Shown here piece after piece: positions 40,552-49,800 of a DNA stretch of 64,000 bases; position 1 is the first letter of the stretch, and every line of letters begins with the position of its first letter. The notes below the pieces were generated by a model that worked only from the letters and a program-made list of their open reading frames with translations, was not told where the DNA came from and did no database searches. Source of the DNA: an uncultured Clostridia bacterium (GTDB taxonomy: Bacteria > Bacillota > Clostridia > UMGS1883); NCBI GenBank assembly GCA_947626145.1, contig CANQRB010000002.1, positions 318,339-382,338 on the forward strand, written 5' to 3'. A program made the translations under genes and the position numbers.

Positions 40552-41682
40552 ATGTTTAAACTGCTAACGACAGAGGGCCGGGCCCGCAGGGGCACATTTG
40601 AGACGGTTCACGGCACGGTACAGACTCCGGTGTTCATGAATGTGGGCACCTCCGCCGCCATAAAGGGGGCCGTGTCCACCTTGGATCTGAAAGAGGTGGG
40701 CTGTCAGGTGGAGCTGTCCAACACATACCACCTTCACGTCCGGCCCGGCGACGATCTTATCCGGGATATGGGCGGTCTGCACAAATTCATGAACTGGGAC
40801 AGGCCCATCCTCACCGACAGCGGCGGCTTCCAGGTCTTTTCGCTGGCCTCTCTGCGTAAAATAACCGAGGAGGGGGTCAGCTTTCAGAGCCATGTGGACG
40901 GTCGGCACATATTCATGGGACCGGAGGAAAGTATGCGAATACAGTCAAATCTGGCCTCCACCATCGCCATGGCCTTTGACGAGTGTATCGAGAACCCTTC
41001 TCCCTACGATTACGTAAAAAAGAGCTGCGACCGCACCTACCGCTGGCTGGAGCGGTGCAAGGCCGAGCTGACCCGGCTCAACTCCATGCCGGAGACCATA
41101 AATAAAAATCAGATGCTGTTCGGCATAAATCAGGGCGGAACCTACGACGACCTGCGCGTTGAGCACATGGATAAGATCGCCGCGCTGGATCTGGACGGCT
41201 ACGCCATCGGCGGCCTTGCCGTGGGGGAGAGCGCCGAGGAGATGTACCATATCATAGACGTTGTGGAGCCTCATATGCCCAAGGATAAGCCCCGGTACCT
41301 TATGGGCGTCGGCACGCCTCAGAACATCCTTGAGGCCGTGGAGCGGGGCGTTGACTTTTTCGACTGTGTGATAACCAGCCGCAACGCCCGTCACGCCAAC
41401 CTTTTCACTGACGTGGGCGTGCTCAACCTCAACAACAACAAGTTCGCCCGGGACGGGCGGCCCCTTCAGGAGGACTGCCAATGCCCGGCCTGCCGGAATT
41501 ACAGCCGGTCATATATCCGCCACCTCATAAAGGCCAGGGAAATGCTTGGTATGCGGCTTTGCGTTCTCCACAATCTGTACTTCTACAACGACCTTATGGC
41601 AAAAATCCGTTCCGCCGTCGAGGCCGGCGACTTCGCCCGCATGAAGGCCGAAATGCTGCCAAAGCTTAATCAGAGGGTGTGA
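40552..41682 (+). CDS. tgt: tRNA-guanine transglycosylase
   Basis: Tgt exchanges guanine 34 for a queuine precursor in tRNAs with GUN anticodons. The 376 residues match the family: VELSNTYHLHVRPGDD, the catalytic pocket DSGGFQVFSL, GINQGG, the second Asp in FDCVITSRNAR, and a zinc site CQCPAC with a later His. AGGAG lies 9 bp before the ATG. The pseudouridine synthase follows after 3 bp, so this is an RNA-modification operon. Confidence 0.97.
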   Translation: MFKLLTTEGRARRGTFETVHGTVQTPVFMNVGTSAAIKGAVSTLDLKEVGCQVELSNTYHLHVRPGDDLIRDMGGLHKFMNWDRPILTDSGGFQVFSLASLRKITEEGVSFQSHVDGRHIFMGPEESMRIQSNLASTIAMAFDECIENPSPYDYVKKSCDRTYRWLERCKAELTRLNSMPETINKNQMLFGINQGGTYDDLRVEHMDKIAALDLDGYAIGGLAVGESAEEMYHIIDVVEPHMPKDKPRYLMGVGTPQNILEAVERGVDFFDCVITSRNARHANLFTDVGVLNLNNNKFARDGRPLQEDCQCPACRNYSRSYIRHLIKAREMLGMRLCVLHNLYFYNDLMAKIRSAVEAGDFARMKAEMLPKLNQRV

Positions 41683-41685
41683 GCC

Positions 41686-42552
41686 ATGCTGCGCTTTAAA
41701 ATCACCAAAAATGACGCCGGGCTCAAGGCCGTCCGCTTCCTCGCGAAGGCCACCGCCGCTCCCTCATCTTTGATTTACAAGACATTCCGTAAAAAAGATG
41801 TGAAAATAAACGGAAAATGGATAAAGGAGGACTATATCCTCAGTGAGGGCGAGGAGCTGACCACCTATATAAGCGGCGAATTTGTCAACCGTGCGGAAAA
41901 AATCGATCCCGGCCTCATGCCGGAGGTGGTGTACGAGGACGAAAACCTTGTGGTGATGAATAAGCCCGCCGGCCTTAAGTCCCAGCCGGACAAGGCGGGG
42001 GAGGACGCCCTAAGCAGCCGCCTCAAGGCTTACCTCGCCGCCAGGGGCGAATACGACCCGGCGGCGGAGAGCGCCTTTTCTCCGGCGATATGCAACCGTC
42101 TTGACCGGAACACCGACGGCCTTGTCATAGGGGCCAAAAACGCCGCCGCCCTGCGTGAGATGAACCTCGCCATAAGGGAGCGGCGTGTGCGTAAGCTCTA
42201 CCGCTGCATAACCGAAGGAGTGCCGAAGGAAAAAACGGCCACGCTGACCTCAACCATACAAAAGGACGAAAAAACCAACAAAAGCACCGTGGGCCGGGGC
42301 GGCAAGGCCGTATCTCTGACCTATCGGGTGACGGATGTCCAAGGGAACCGCGCCTGGCTGGAGGTGGAGCTTCACACCGGCCGCAGCCACCAGATAAGGG
42401 CTCAGCTTGCGGCCATCGGCTGCCCCATAGCGGGGGACGTCAAGTACGGAGCCCGCACCGGAGGTGGCCAGCGGCTGACGGCCTTTCGGCTGGAGTTTCA
42501 CATTACCGAAGGAATACTGTCGTACCTCAACGGCAAAACAGTTGAAATATAA
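41686..42552 (+). CDS. RluA family pseudouridine synthase
   Basis: This 288-residue enzyme converts a uridine in rRNA or tRNA to pseudouridine. It has an N-terminal S4-like RNA-binding segment (RKKDVKINGKWIKEDYILSE) and the catalytic motif ICNRLDRNTDGLVI with Asp as nucleophile. TGRSHQIRAQLAAIGCPIAGD is also present and split by no gap. The usual HRLDxxTSG is changed at two positions, as in several Firmicutes paralogues. Target uridine unknown. It starts 3 bp after tgt. Confidence 0.93.
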   Translation: MLRFKITKNDAGLKAVRFLAKATAAPSSLIYKTFRKKDVKINGKWIKEDYILSEGEELTTYISGEFVNRAEKIDPGLMPEVVYEDENLVVMNKPAGLKSQPDKAGEDALSSRLKAYLAARGEYDPAAESAFSPAICNRLDRNTDGLVIGAKNAAALREMNLAIRERRVRKLYRCITEGVPKEKTATLTSTIQKDEKTNKSTVGRGGKAVSLTYRVTDVQGNRAWLEVELHTGRSHQIRAQLAAIGCPIAGDVKYGARTGGGQRLTAFRLEFHITEGILSYLNGKTVEI

Positions 42553-42567
42553 GAGGAGGAAACCGAA

Positions 42568-43341
42568 TTGCCATTTATTAACGGATATTATCTGCCCTAT
42601 TGGGTGCTGTTTTTCTTTATCTACTGTTTCCTGGGCTGGTGCATCGAAAGCGCCATCGTGTCGCTGGACACGAAAAAGCTCACCAACCGGGGCTTCCTTC
42701 GGGGGCCCTTCCTGCCCATATACGGCTTCGGCGCGCTGACAATAATTTTCTGCACCATGCCGGTCAGGGACAATATTTTCCTCTGCTACATAGTGGGCGT
42801 CGTGGCCTGCACCGCTTTGGAATACGTCTGCGCCGTGATAATGGAAAGTATATTCAAAACTAAATACTGGGATTATACCGGACATTTCATGAATTTTCAG
42901 GGACGCATCTGTCTGGTCAGCTCCCTGTTCTGGGGAGTGCTGACCCTGCTGGTCATCCACGTCATTCACGAACCCATCTCGGGCTTTGTCACCGGCAAAA
43001 TGAGGCTGGCGCTTACGACCGTCATTGACGTGATTTTGCTTGTGATACTCAACGTTGACCTGTACATATCCGCCCGCGCGGCTTTCGACCTGAACAAGGC
43101 CGCCGCCAGGCTGGAGGAGCTGGGCGTTCAGCTGGAGCTGGCGAAGATGGAGCTGCGGGACGCCGTGGAGGAGAAGGCTCAGGAGCTGGAGGAGCGTGTC
43201 AACAGCCTTTCCGCCGGTCGGGAGGAGCTTGCCGCACGGCTGCGGCTTGGTGTGCGCAGCCTTGTAAGGGGCAATCCCACCGCCGTACACAAGCGCTTTG
43301 AAAAGGGCTTTGAGGAACTGCGTGAAATAATAAAGAAATAG
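42568..43341 (+). CDS. CmpB-type (putative ABC transporter type IV) membrane protein
   Basis: This 257-residue membrane protein has about five transmembrane helices. Its motifs FLGWCIESAIVS, NRGFLRGPFLPIYGFG, and CALEYVCA-like segments (here CTALEYVCAVIMESIF) are typical of the ABC_trans_CmpB family. A helical, charged C-terminal tail (about 170-250) looks like coiled coil. The family is of unclear function despite its name. The start is a TTG at 42568, chosen because GAGGAGG lies 9 bp upstream; no closer ATG exists. It closes the tgt operon. Confidence 0.82.
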   Translation: MPFINGYYLPYWVLFFFIYCFLGWCIESAIVSLDTKKLTNRGFLRGPFLPIYGFGALTIIFCTMPVRDNIFLCYIVGVVACTALEYVCAVIMESIFKTKYWDYTGHFMNFQGRICLVSSLFWGVLTLLVIHVIHEPISGFVTGKMRLALTTVIDVILLVILNVDLYISARAAFDLNKAAARLEELGVQLELAKMELRDAVEEKAQELEERVNSLSAGREELAARLRLGVRSLVRGNPTAVHKRFEKGFEELREIIKK

Positions 43342-43365
43342 CTCTTGTAAAGGCAATAAAGTATA

Positions 43366-43420
43366 GGCAATACCGTACAAAGACCGTCGGCGGATTTTGT
43401 GCGGTATTGCCTTTAATTTT
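43366..43420 (+). terminator. Terminator between the tgt and feo operons
   Basis: A perfect 10-bp stem (GGCAATACCG with CGGTATTGCC) encloses a 26-nt loop and is followed by CTTTAATTTTT. Confidence 0.8.
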
Positions 43421-43461
43421 TGTGTATAATATACAAATCTGAAAAAATTTTAAAATTAGTA

Positions 43462-43494
43462 TTGACAAATTAAATTAGTTATGTTAAACTAATT
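43462..43494 (+). promoter_or_regulatory. feo promoter with overlapping operator
   Basis: TTGACA and TAAACT are 17 bp apart. An inverted repeat AATTAGTT with AACTAATT (43473-43494) covers the -10 box. The half-site TTAGTT(T)AA recurs before feoB. This is what a metal-dependent repressor of the DtxR/MntR or Fur type would need, and the regulator itself is inferred. Confidence 0.7.
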
Positions 43495-43529
43495 CTTGTA
43501 ATTAAAACTAACACGAGGAGTTGAGAGCT

Positions 43530-43739
43530 ATGCCCTTGTTGATGTTGGGTTCGGGAGTGAAAAAACACATTGTGAAAATCAGCGGCAAGGATAAGGTGCG
43601 CCGGTTTCTGGAAAGTCTGGGCTTCGTTGAGGGAGCGGAGGTAAGCGTCGTCTCGGAAATGGCCGGGAACGTTATCGTCAACGTCAAGGAGTCCCGAGTC
43701 GCGCTGGACAGAGATCTGGCTAAATGTATAATTGTATGA
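43530..43739 (+). CDS. feoA: FeoA domain protein 1
   Basis: This 69-residue SH3-like cytosolic protein is an accessory factor of the ferrous iron transporter. The sequence KDKVRRFLESLGFVEGAEVS and the final LAKCIIV fit FeoA. GAGGAG lies 9 bp before the ATG at 43530. It is the first gene of the feo operon, with a second feoA 18 bp downstream. Confidence 0.9.
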   Translation: MPLLMLGSGVKKHIVKISGKDKVRRFLESLGFVEGAEVSVVSEMAGNVIVNVKESRVALDRDLAKCIIV

Positions 43740-43757
43740 TTTGGAGGAGGTTTTGAT

Positions 43758-43979
43758 ATGAAAACGCTTAGAGATGCCGGTATAGGCGAGACCGTCACCG
43801 TGACGAAGGTGGGCGGCGAGGGCGCCGTCAAGCGCCGCATTATGGACATGGGCATAACCCGTGGCGTTCAGATTTACGTCCGCAAGGTGGCTCCCTTGGG
43901 CGACCCGGTGGAGGTCAACGTCCGCGGCTATGAGCTTTCGCTCCGTAAGGCTGACGCCGAGAATATTTTGGTAGGTTAA
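43758..43979 (+). CDS. feoA: FeoA domain protein 2
   Basis: This is a second FeoA-type protein of 73 residues. It begins MKTLRDAGIGETVTVTKVGG, continues RRIMDMGITRGV and ends SLRKADAENILVG, the standard FeoA pattern. GGAGGAGG precedes the ATG. Tandem feoA genes before feoB are common in Clostridia. Confidence 0.93.
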   Translation: MKTLRDAGIGETVTVTKVGGEGAVKRRIMDMGITRGVQIYVRKVAPLGDPVEVNVRGYELSLRKADAENILVG

Positions 43980-43993
43980 TTTTTTTGAAGATA

Positions 43994-44030
43994 AGTTAGT
44001 TTAATATAATCTAAATAAATTAAACTAACT
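43994..44030. promoter_or_regulatory. Operator-like inverted repeat before feoB
   Basis: A perfect 12-bp inverted repeat (AGTTAGTTTAAT with ATTAAACTAACT) is separated by 13 bp and contains a TATAAT at 44005. Its half-sites match the palindrome at the feo promoter, suggesting a second control point inside the operon. Confidence 0.65.
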
Positions 44031-44073
44031 ATATATTACCCACTGCGAAAAATAAAATGAGGAGGAGTTTACA

Positions 44074-46494
44074 ATGGCTTTGACCATAGCCCTTGCGGGC
44101 AATCCGAACAGCGGCAAGACCACCCTGTTCAACGCGCTGACCGGCGCCAACCAGTTCGTCGGCAACTGGCCCGGCGTCACTGTGGAAAAAAAGGAGGGCC
44201 GGCTGAAGGGGGAGAAGGACGTCACGATTATGGATCTGCCCGGTATTTATTCCCTTTCGCCCTACACCCTTGAGGAGGTAGTGGCCCGGAATTATCTCAT
44301 TAACGAGAAGCCTGACGCCATAATCAATATAGTTGACGGCACCAATCTGGAGCGCAACCTCTACCTGACCACCCAGATAATGGAGCCGGGTATACCCGTG
44401 GTTATGGCGATAAACATGACGGACATCGTCGAAAAACGGGGGGACAAAATCGACGCCAAAAAGCTGGGCGAAAAGCTGGGCTGCACCGTCATTCCCATTT
44501 CCGCCCTGAAGGGTACAAATATCGACAAGGTTACCGAAAAGGCCGTCTCTCTGGCACGTAACAAGACCAAGACCCCGGCGGTTCACAGCTTTGACAAGAA
44601 GGTGGAGGGTTATCTGGACGAGATAGAAAAGCGTTTAACCTCCGTGCCAACCGAGCAAAAACGGTTTTACGCCGTCAAGCTCTTTGAGCGGGACGACAAG
44701 GTGGACGTCAAGGCCAGCGTTTCCGACATAATAGCCAAGGCCGAAAAAGAAATGGACGATGACAGCGAGAGCATCATCACCAACGAGCGCTATAACTACA
44801 TAGCCTCCATAATAGACAGCTGCTACACTAAAAAGAACAGGGAAAAACTCAGTGTTTCCGATAAGATAGACAAAATCGTCACCAACCGCGTTCTGGCTCT
44901 GCCAATTTTTGCCGTGGTAATGTTCATTGTGTACTTTGTGTCGGTTACCACTGTGGGTACTTATGTGACGGATTGGACAAACGACGGTCTTTTCGGCGAC
45001 GGCTGGTTCATGTTTGGCCGTGGCCGCGCCGCCTTTGACGAGGCCTCAGAGGAGTTCGCATCCTCCGACGCGATTATAGCCGCCTTTGAAGCCGCCGCAG
45101 CCGAGGCGGGCTTTGAGGACGCCTCTCAGGCTGTGGATGTCACCGCTGAGGTTGACGTTTACGACGAGGAGGGCAGCGTCGAGGTAATCCCCGTTGACCA
45201 CGCCGCATATATGGCCGAGACGGCCAAGGGCCTTGAAGAGCCCGACCCCGCCGATTACGGCCCCTGGGTGCCGGGCGTACCGGTGATAATCGAAAAGGGC
45301 CTGACTGCGGTGGGCTGCGCCGACTGGCTCCAAAGCCTGATACTGGACGGCATTGTGGCCGGTGTGGGAGCGGTGCTGGGCTTCGTGCCCCAGATGCTGG
45401 TGCTGTTCATCTTCCTGGCCTTCCTCGAGGGCTGCGGCTATATGGCGAGAATAGCCTTCATAATGGACAGGATATTCCGCCGCTTCGGTCTGTCGGGCAA
45501 GTCCTTTATACCAATGCTCATCGGCAGCGGCTGCGGAGTTCCCGGCGTCATGGCCTCGAGAACCATCGAGAACGAGCGTGACCGCCGCATGACCATAATG
45601 ACCACCACATTTATTCCCTGCGGAGCTAAGCTCCCCATCATTGCCCTTATTGCCGGCGCATTGTTCAACAACGCGGGTTGGGTAGGCGCCAGCGCCTATT
45701 TTATCGGCGTGGCGGCGATAATAGTCTCCGGCATAATCCTTAAAAAGACAAAAATGTTCTCCGGCGATCCCGCCCCCTTTGTTATGGAGCTCCCCAGCTA
45801 TCACATGCCAACCGTTGGCAGCATACTCCGCAGTATGTGGGAGCGGGGCTGGTCCTTCATCAAAAAGGCCGGCACCATCATTCTGATTTCCACAATTTTC
45901 GTGTGGTTCACCTCCAACTACGGCTTTACCGAAAGCGGCTTCGGCGCCGTTGACGAGATGGGCAGCCAAAGCATACTGGGCATAATCGGCGGTGCCGTGG
46001 CCTGGATATTCAACCCCCTCGGCTGGGGTGACTGGAGAGCGGCCGTGGCGGCCGTTACCGGACTTGTCGCCAAGGAGAACGTGGTCGGCACCTTTGGAAT
46101 TCTCTACGGGGCCGAGGTGGCCACCGAGAGCGGCGCCGAGATATGGAGCGCCATCCGTGACGGCTTCAATGCTTCGGCGGCGGGCTTCGGCGGACTTGCG
46201 GCCTACTCCTTCCTGATATTCAATCTGCTTTGCGCCCCCTGCTTCGCGGCTATCGGCGCCATCAAGCGGGAAATGAACAGCGCCAAATGGACCTGGTTCG
46301 CCATCGGTTATCAGTGCGTGTTTGCCTATCTTGTTTCCCTCTGCGTGTTCCAGATCGGCAAAGTAGTTTCCGGCGGAGGCTTCGGCATAGGCACCTTCGC
46401 GGCGGTTATAGTGATAGCGCTGTTTGCTTTCCTGCTTTTCAGAAAAAACAGTTTTGAGCAAAACAGGCTTGACAACCGTGCTTTTGTGCGGTAA
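44074..46494 (+). CDS. feoB: Ferrous iron transporter FeoB
   Basis: FeoB is the membrane protein that imports Fe(II), with an N-terminal GTPase. G1 is GNPNSGKTTLFNAL, G3 DLPGIYSL and G4 NMTD, followed by a helical GDI region. The membrane part has the Cys-containing GSGCGVPGVMASRTIE and PCGAKLPI signatures of the pore. At 806 residues it is longer than many FeoB proteins. An acidic, Ala/Asp/Glu-rich insert of about 95 residues lies between the first two membrane helices (about 300-395) and would face outside. GAGGAGG precedes the ATG. Confidence 0.96.
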   Translation: MALTIALAGNPNSGKTTLFNALTGANQFVGNWPGVTVEKKEGRLKGEKDVTIMDLPGIYSLSPYTLEEVVARNYLINEKPDAIINIVDGTNLERNLYLTTQIMEPGIPVVMAINMTDIVEKRGDKIDAKKLGEKLGCTVIPISALKGTNIDKVTEKAVSLARNKTKTPAVHSFDKKVEGYLDEIEKRLTSVPTEQKRFYAVKLFERDDKVDVKASVSDIIAKAEKEMDDDSESIITNERYNYIASIIDSCYTKKNREKLSVSDKIDKIVTNRVLALPIFAVVMFIVYFVSVTTVGTYVTDWTNDGLFGDGWFMFGRGRAAFDEASEEFASSDAIIAAFEAAAAEAGFEDASQAVDVTAEVDVYDEEGSVEVIPVDHAAYMAETAKGLEEPDPADYGPWVPGVPVIIEKGLTAVGCADWLQSLILDGIVAGVGAVLGFVPQMLVLFIFLAFLEGCGYMARIAFIMDRIFRRFGLSGKSFIPMLIGSGCGVPGVMASRTIENERDRRMTIMTTTFIPCGAKLPIIALIAGALFNNAGWVGASAYFIGVAAIIVSGIILKKTKMFSGDPAPFVMELPSYHMPTVGSILRSMWERGWSFIKKAGTIILISTIFVWFTSNYGFTESGFGAVDEMGSQSILGIIGGAVAWIFNPLGWGDWRAAVAAVTGLVAKENVVGTFGILYGAEVATESGAEIWSAIRDGFNASAAGFGGLAAYSFLIFNLLCAPCFAAIGAIKREMNSAKWTWFAIGYQCVFAYLVSLCVFQIGKVVSGGGFGIGTFAAVIVIALFAFLLFRKNSFEQNRLDNRAFVR

Positions 46495-46517
46495 AATAAG
46501 TACAGGAGATGTTCTGT

Positions 46518-46688
46518 ATGGGTACGGTCTTAGTATTGATAATATTGGCGGCGCTGGTGGGGCTGGCGGTGTTCAGCCTTGTGCGGAAGCGTAAGTCCGG
46601 CGGCTCCTGCGGCTGCGGGTGCGGCTGCGGAGGCTGCGCCATGGCCGATGCCTGCCGCCAAAAGCGCGGCGATACTGCGGCAAAATAG
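46518..46688 (+). CDS. FeoB-associated Cys-rich membrane protein
   Basis: This 56-residue protein has one membrane helix (VLVLIILAALVGLAVF), a basic patch (RKRK), a glycine-cysteine cluster (CGCGCGCGGC) and a further cysteine nearby. This matches the FeoB-associated Cys-rich family, thought to help handle iron at the membrane. AGGAG lies about 10 bp before the ATG, and the gene starts 23 bp after feoB. Six cysteines are present. Confidence 0.88.
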   Translation: MGTVLVLIILAALVGLAVFSLVRKRKSGGSCGCGCGCGGCAMADACRQKRGDTAAK

Positions 46689-46710
46689 ACTCTGAAAATC
46701 GTATACGCTT

Positions 46711-46736
46711 ACGGCGGCATCACCCGATGCCGCCGT
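46711..46736 (+). terminator. Hairpin ending the feo operon
   Basis: A perfect 11-bp stem (ACGGCGGCATC with GATGCCGCCGT) encloses an ACCC loop. The T tract is poor (TTAAACGTTT), so efficiency is uncertain. Confidence 0.65.
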
Positions 46737-46852
46737 TAAACGTTTACAGCGGCAATAATATATAAAATAATATGTTGCATATTTTACCCAACCTTTTTTA
46801 CTCTTTCCATGTCTAATTTATGAAAGCTTTCAAAAACGAAAGGATGATGAGA

Positions 46853-49800
46853 ATGGCATATCCTGATAAGAGCGACGGCACCCTTGTGCTGCTGACCCTG
46901 GCCGGGGACGAAGGGGCCTACGGCGCCCTTGTGGAGCGGCATCAGAGGGGTGTGCTGGCGGCGGCAAGGGCGGCTGTGAACAACCGCCATCTGGCCGAGG
47001 ACGCCGCACAGGACGCCTTTATCGCCGCTTGGATGAAGCTGAACCTCCTGCGGGAGCCGGAAAAGTTCGGCTCATGGGTGCGGCGCATAGCAAAAAACTG
47101 TGCCCTGAACACGGCCCTCCGGTTTCGGAGCTACATAAGCCTTGAGGACGCTCCGGCTCTGAGGGAAATGCGCGACCCCGACGGCGGCCCGGAGGAAATG
47201 CTCATGTCGTCCGAGGAGGCACGGCTGGTGCGGAGCGGCGTTGACCGCCTGCCCGAGCGGGCCCGACAGGTGGTGTACCTCCACTATTACGAGGATATGA
47301 CCGTGGAGAAGATAGCCGCCCGACTGGGAATTTCCGAGGGAACGGTCAAGTGGCAGCTCCACGACGGCAGAAAGAGGATAAGGAAGGAGCTAAGCGCAAT
47401 GGACGAAAACATAAACGATACATTGGTAAGAAAGGTAATGAAAAAGGTAAACGAGTTAAAGCTGTGGAAGCTGAAAAACGACAAAACCGGCTTTGAAAAG
47501 GAATATAAAGACGTGATGGCCGACATCGGGGCCATGCCCGAGTGCGGCAAAAAATACCACGCCCTGGCCGACGTGCTCATGCGGGGCTACTGGTGGCTGC
47601 CCGGGGCGGAAAACGACGCCCTGTTCGAACGGATAAGAGAGGCCGCCGAGCTTGGCAAAAACGACGAGGTAATGGCTTTCATCGCAAGTCGGGAGGATCA
47701 CCGCCGCTGGGACAGGGACAGGATAAAATTCATCAGGGAGGTTCAGATACCAAGGCTGGAAAAGGGCGGCTTCACAGGCGCCCTCGGGCAGGAATGGCTC
47801 CAGCTGGCCTGGGATCTGGCCAACGCGGGCGAAGCCTTGGAGGCGGAGGCCGCCGTGGATACGGCACTGAATATCCTGCCCTCCGGCGACCACAATTACG
47901 CCTGCGCTATGGCGTCAAGGGATGTGATACCCACCGTCGCCGACCGGAAGTTTCAAGACGACAAAATTCATCGGAGAGCGACGGCTTTCGGAGCGGAAAT
48001 CAGGCTTGACGGCGGCGCCCTCCGGTGCTGGGATTACAGCCATCGCTTTGCCGGATGGATGAGATCGGGCGACGACCTTGCCGAGACGCTCATATTGACC
48101 GCCGCTCTCTGCGACAGATATCTCACCGTTCCAGGCCTTAAGGTTGGAGAGGCCTACACGGGAACCGACGGGTCGTCCCTGACCTTTGAGAGCGATAACG
48201 CCACGGTTGAGACTCCCTGCGGCGTCTTTGACGGCTGTCAGGTCTGGGTCACGGTGAAGGGAACCGAGCGCGTCCGGGCCTGCTATAAGGAGGGAGTGGG
48301 CCTCGTCCGGCTGGAGCACCGCCTTGACGGCGTCACCGAGGCGCGGAGCCTAAAGGCCTGCAAGGTTCGAGGCGGCGGTCTGCTGCCCTTGAACCGGGGC
48401 AACCGATGGGAGTACGCGGCCGGCTTCGATCCCGAGTGCGTCAGCTATGACACGGGGATGGAGGTAATATATTCCGACGGCGAAAAAGCGCTTTTCACTC
48501 AGGCCAGCCATATCCGCCGCATGGGGTACGACGAAAATTCCTGGACGGAAATGATGATGCAGATACGCAACGAATATTATCATTTTGAAAACGGCGACGA
48601 ACATATCTGTGACGTGAGCCATGCTGTGGAGCGGGCGGAGCTGCTGGCAAAAACGCCTCTCGAAAAGGCACACACCCGTCTTGCGGCTTCCACCGTCAGG
48701 CGGATCATGGCCACTGATCCGGACTTCAATCCCGGCTGTGCCTCCGTCGGCCACTGGAACTTTTTCCAGCGCAATACGGCCGTGGAGCGGGACGGAAAGA
48801 TGATTTTGGAGAACAGCCACCGCTGGAGCTTTGAGTGGAAGCTGGGCGCCAAGCTGGGCGCCGCCGGTGAACCTATCCTCTGCAGCCACATTTACGGCAT
48901 ACTCTCCGACGCCTGCGGCTGTCTTTGGGCCGATGGCTGGCAGTCAGGGCTTGAGCTCACCGAAAACCGCTTTTGCTACGGCGAGCCCACCACCACGCAC
49001 ATGGTATTTGAGGACGCCGGAACGGTGTCCGTTATCGCCGGTGAGTTCCACGGCTGTCTACGGCTCAGGCTGGACATCAAAGGCATGGGCGAGTACACTC
49101 AATATAGGGCCGGTAAAAAGGAATACTATTTCGCTCCCGGCGTCGGCATTGTGAAAACCGTCAACTATAACCGGAAGGACGGCAGCGCCTCGTCCTTCGA
49201 GCTGGCGTCCTACGAGGGCGGGGGAGAGGGCTATATGCCCTTTGAGGACGGGCTCGTCCGCCGCTATGAGGCGGTAGGCCTCACCGACGGCTTCACCGCC
49301 GCCGCCGAGTACGCCTATGTCAGGGACGGGGACGGGAATATCGTCATTTTTGAGGAGAATGTCGGCGTCCGCACGGCGCCCCGGGGCGTGACCCGCTACG
49401 ACTCGATAGAGGCCGAGCAGAGGGAACGGGCCCTGAACGATGAGGAAAAATACAAGGAAGGCGCGGCTTTGGGCGCTTACAACAACTTTATGGTGCTGTA
49501 CCACGAGCTCCGCCGCCTGCCCTGCGGTGAAAACACCCTCCGCAACGCCGCTTGGCAGAAGTACCACCTTCGCCGCTGTGAGGCGGCTGGAGAGGACGGC
49601 CAGGTTCCGCCCGCTCTTCTGGGCTTCTGCACAAAAATGGCCCTGTGGGCGGCCTCCGATCTGGCCGGCGGCGGAGAAAAGGAGGAGAGCTACGCGTATA
49701 TCGAGCGCGCCATCGAATATGAGAAGCGGTGGACGGCCTACCCCAAGGGCGCAAAGCTGTCGGTGGGCGATCCGCTGGTGTTCGGCGGCATAAAATATGT

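Noticed and set aside
41686-42552. Assigning the pseudouridine synthase to RluD or RluC
   Set aside because: The active-site motif deviates from both and the target cannot be decided from sequence alone.
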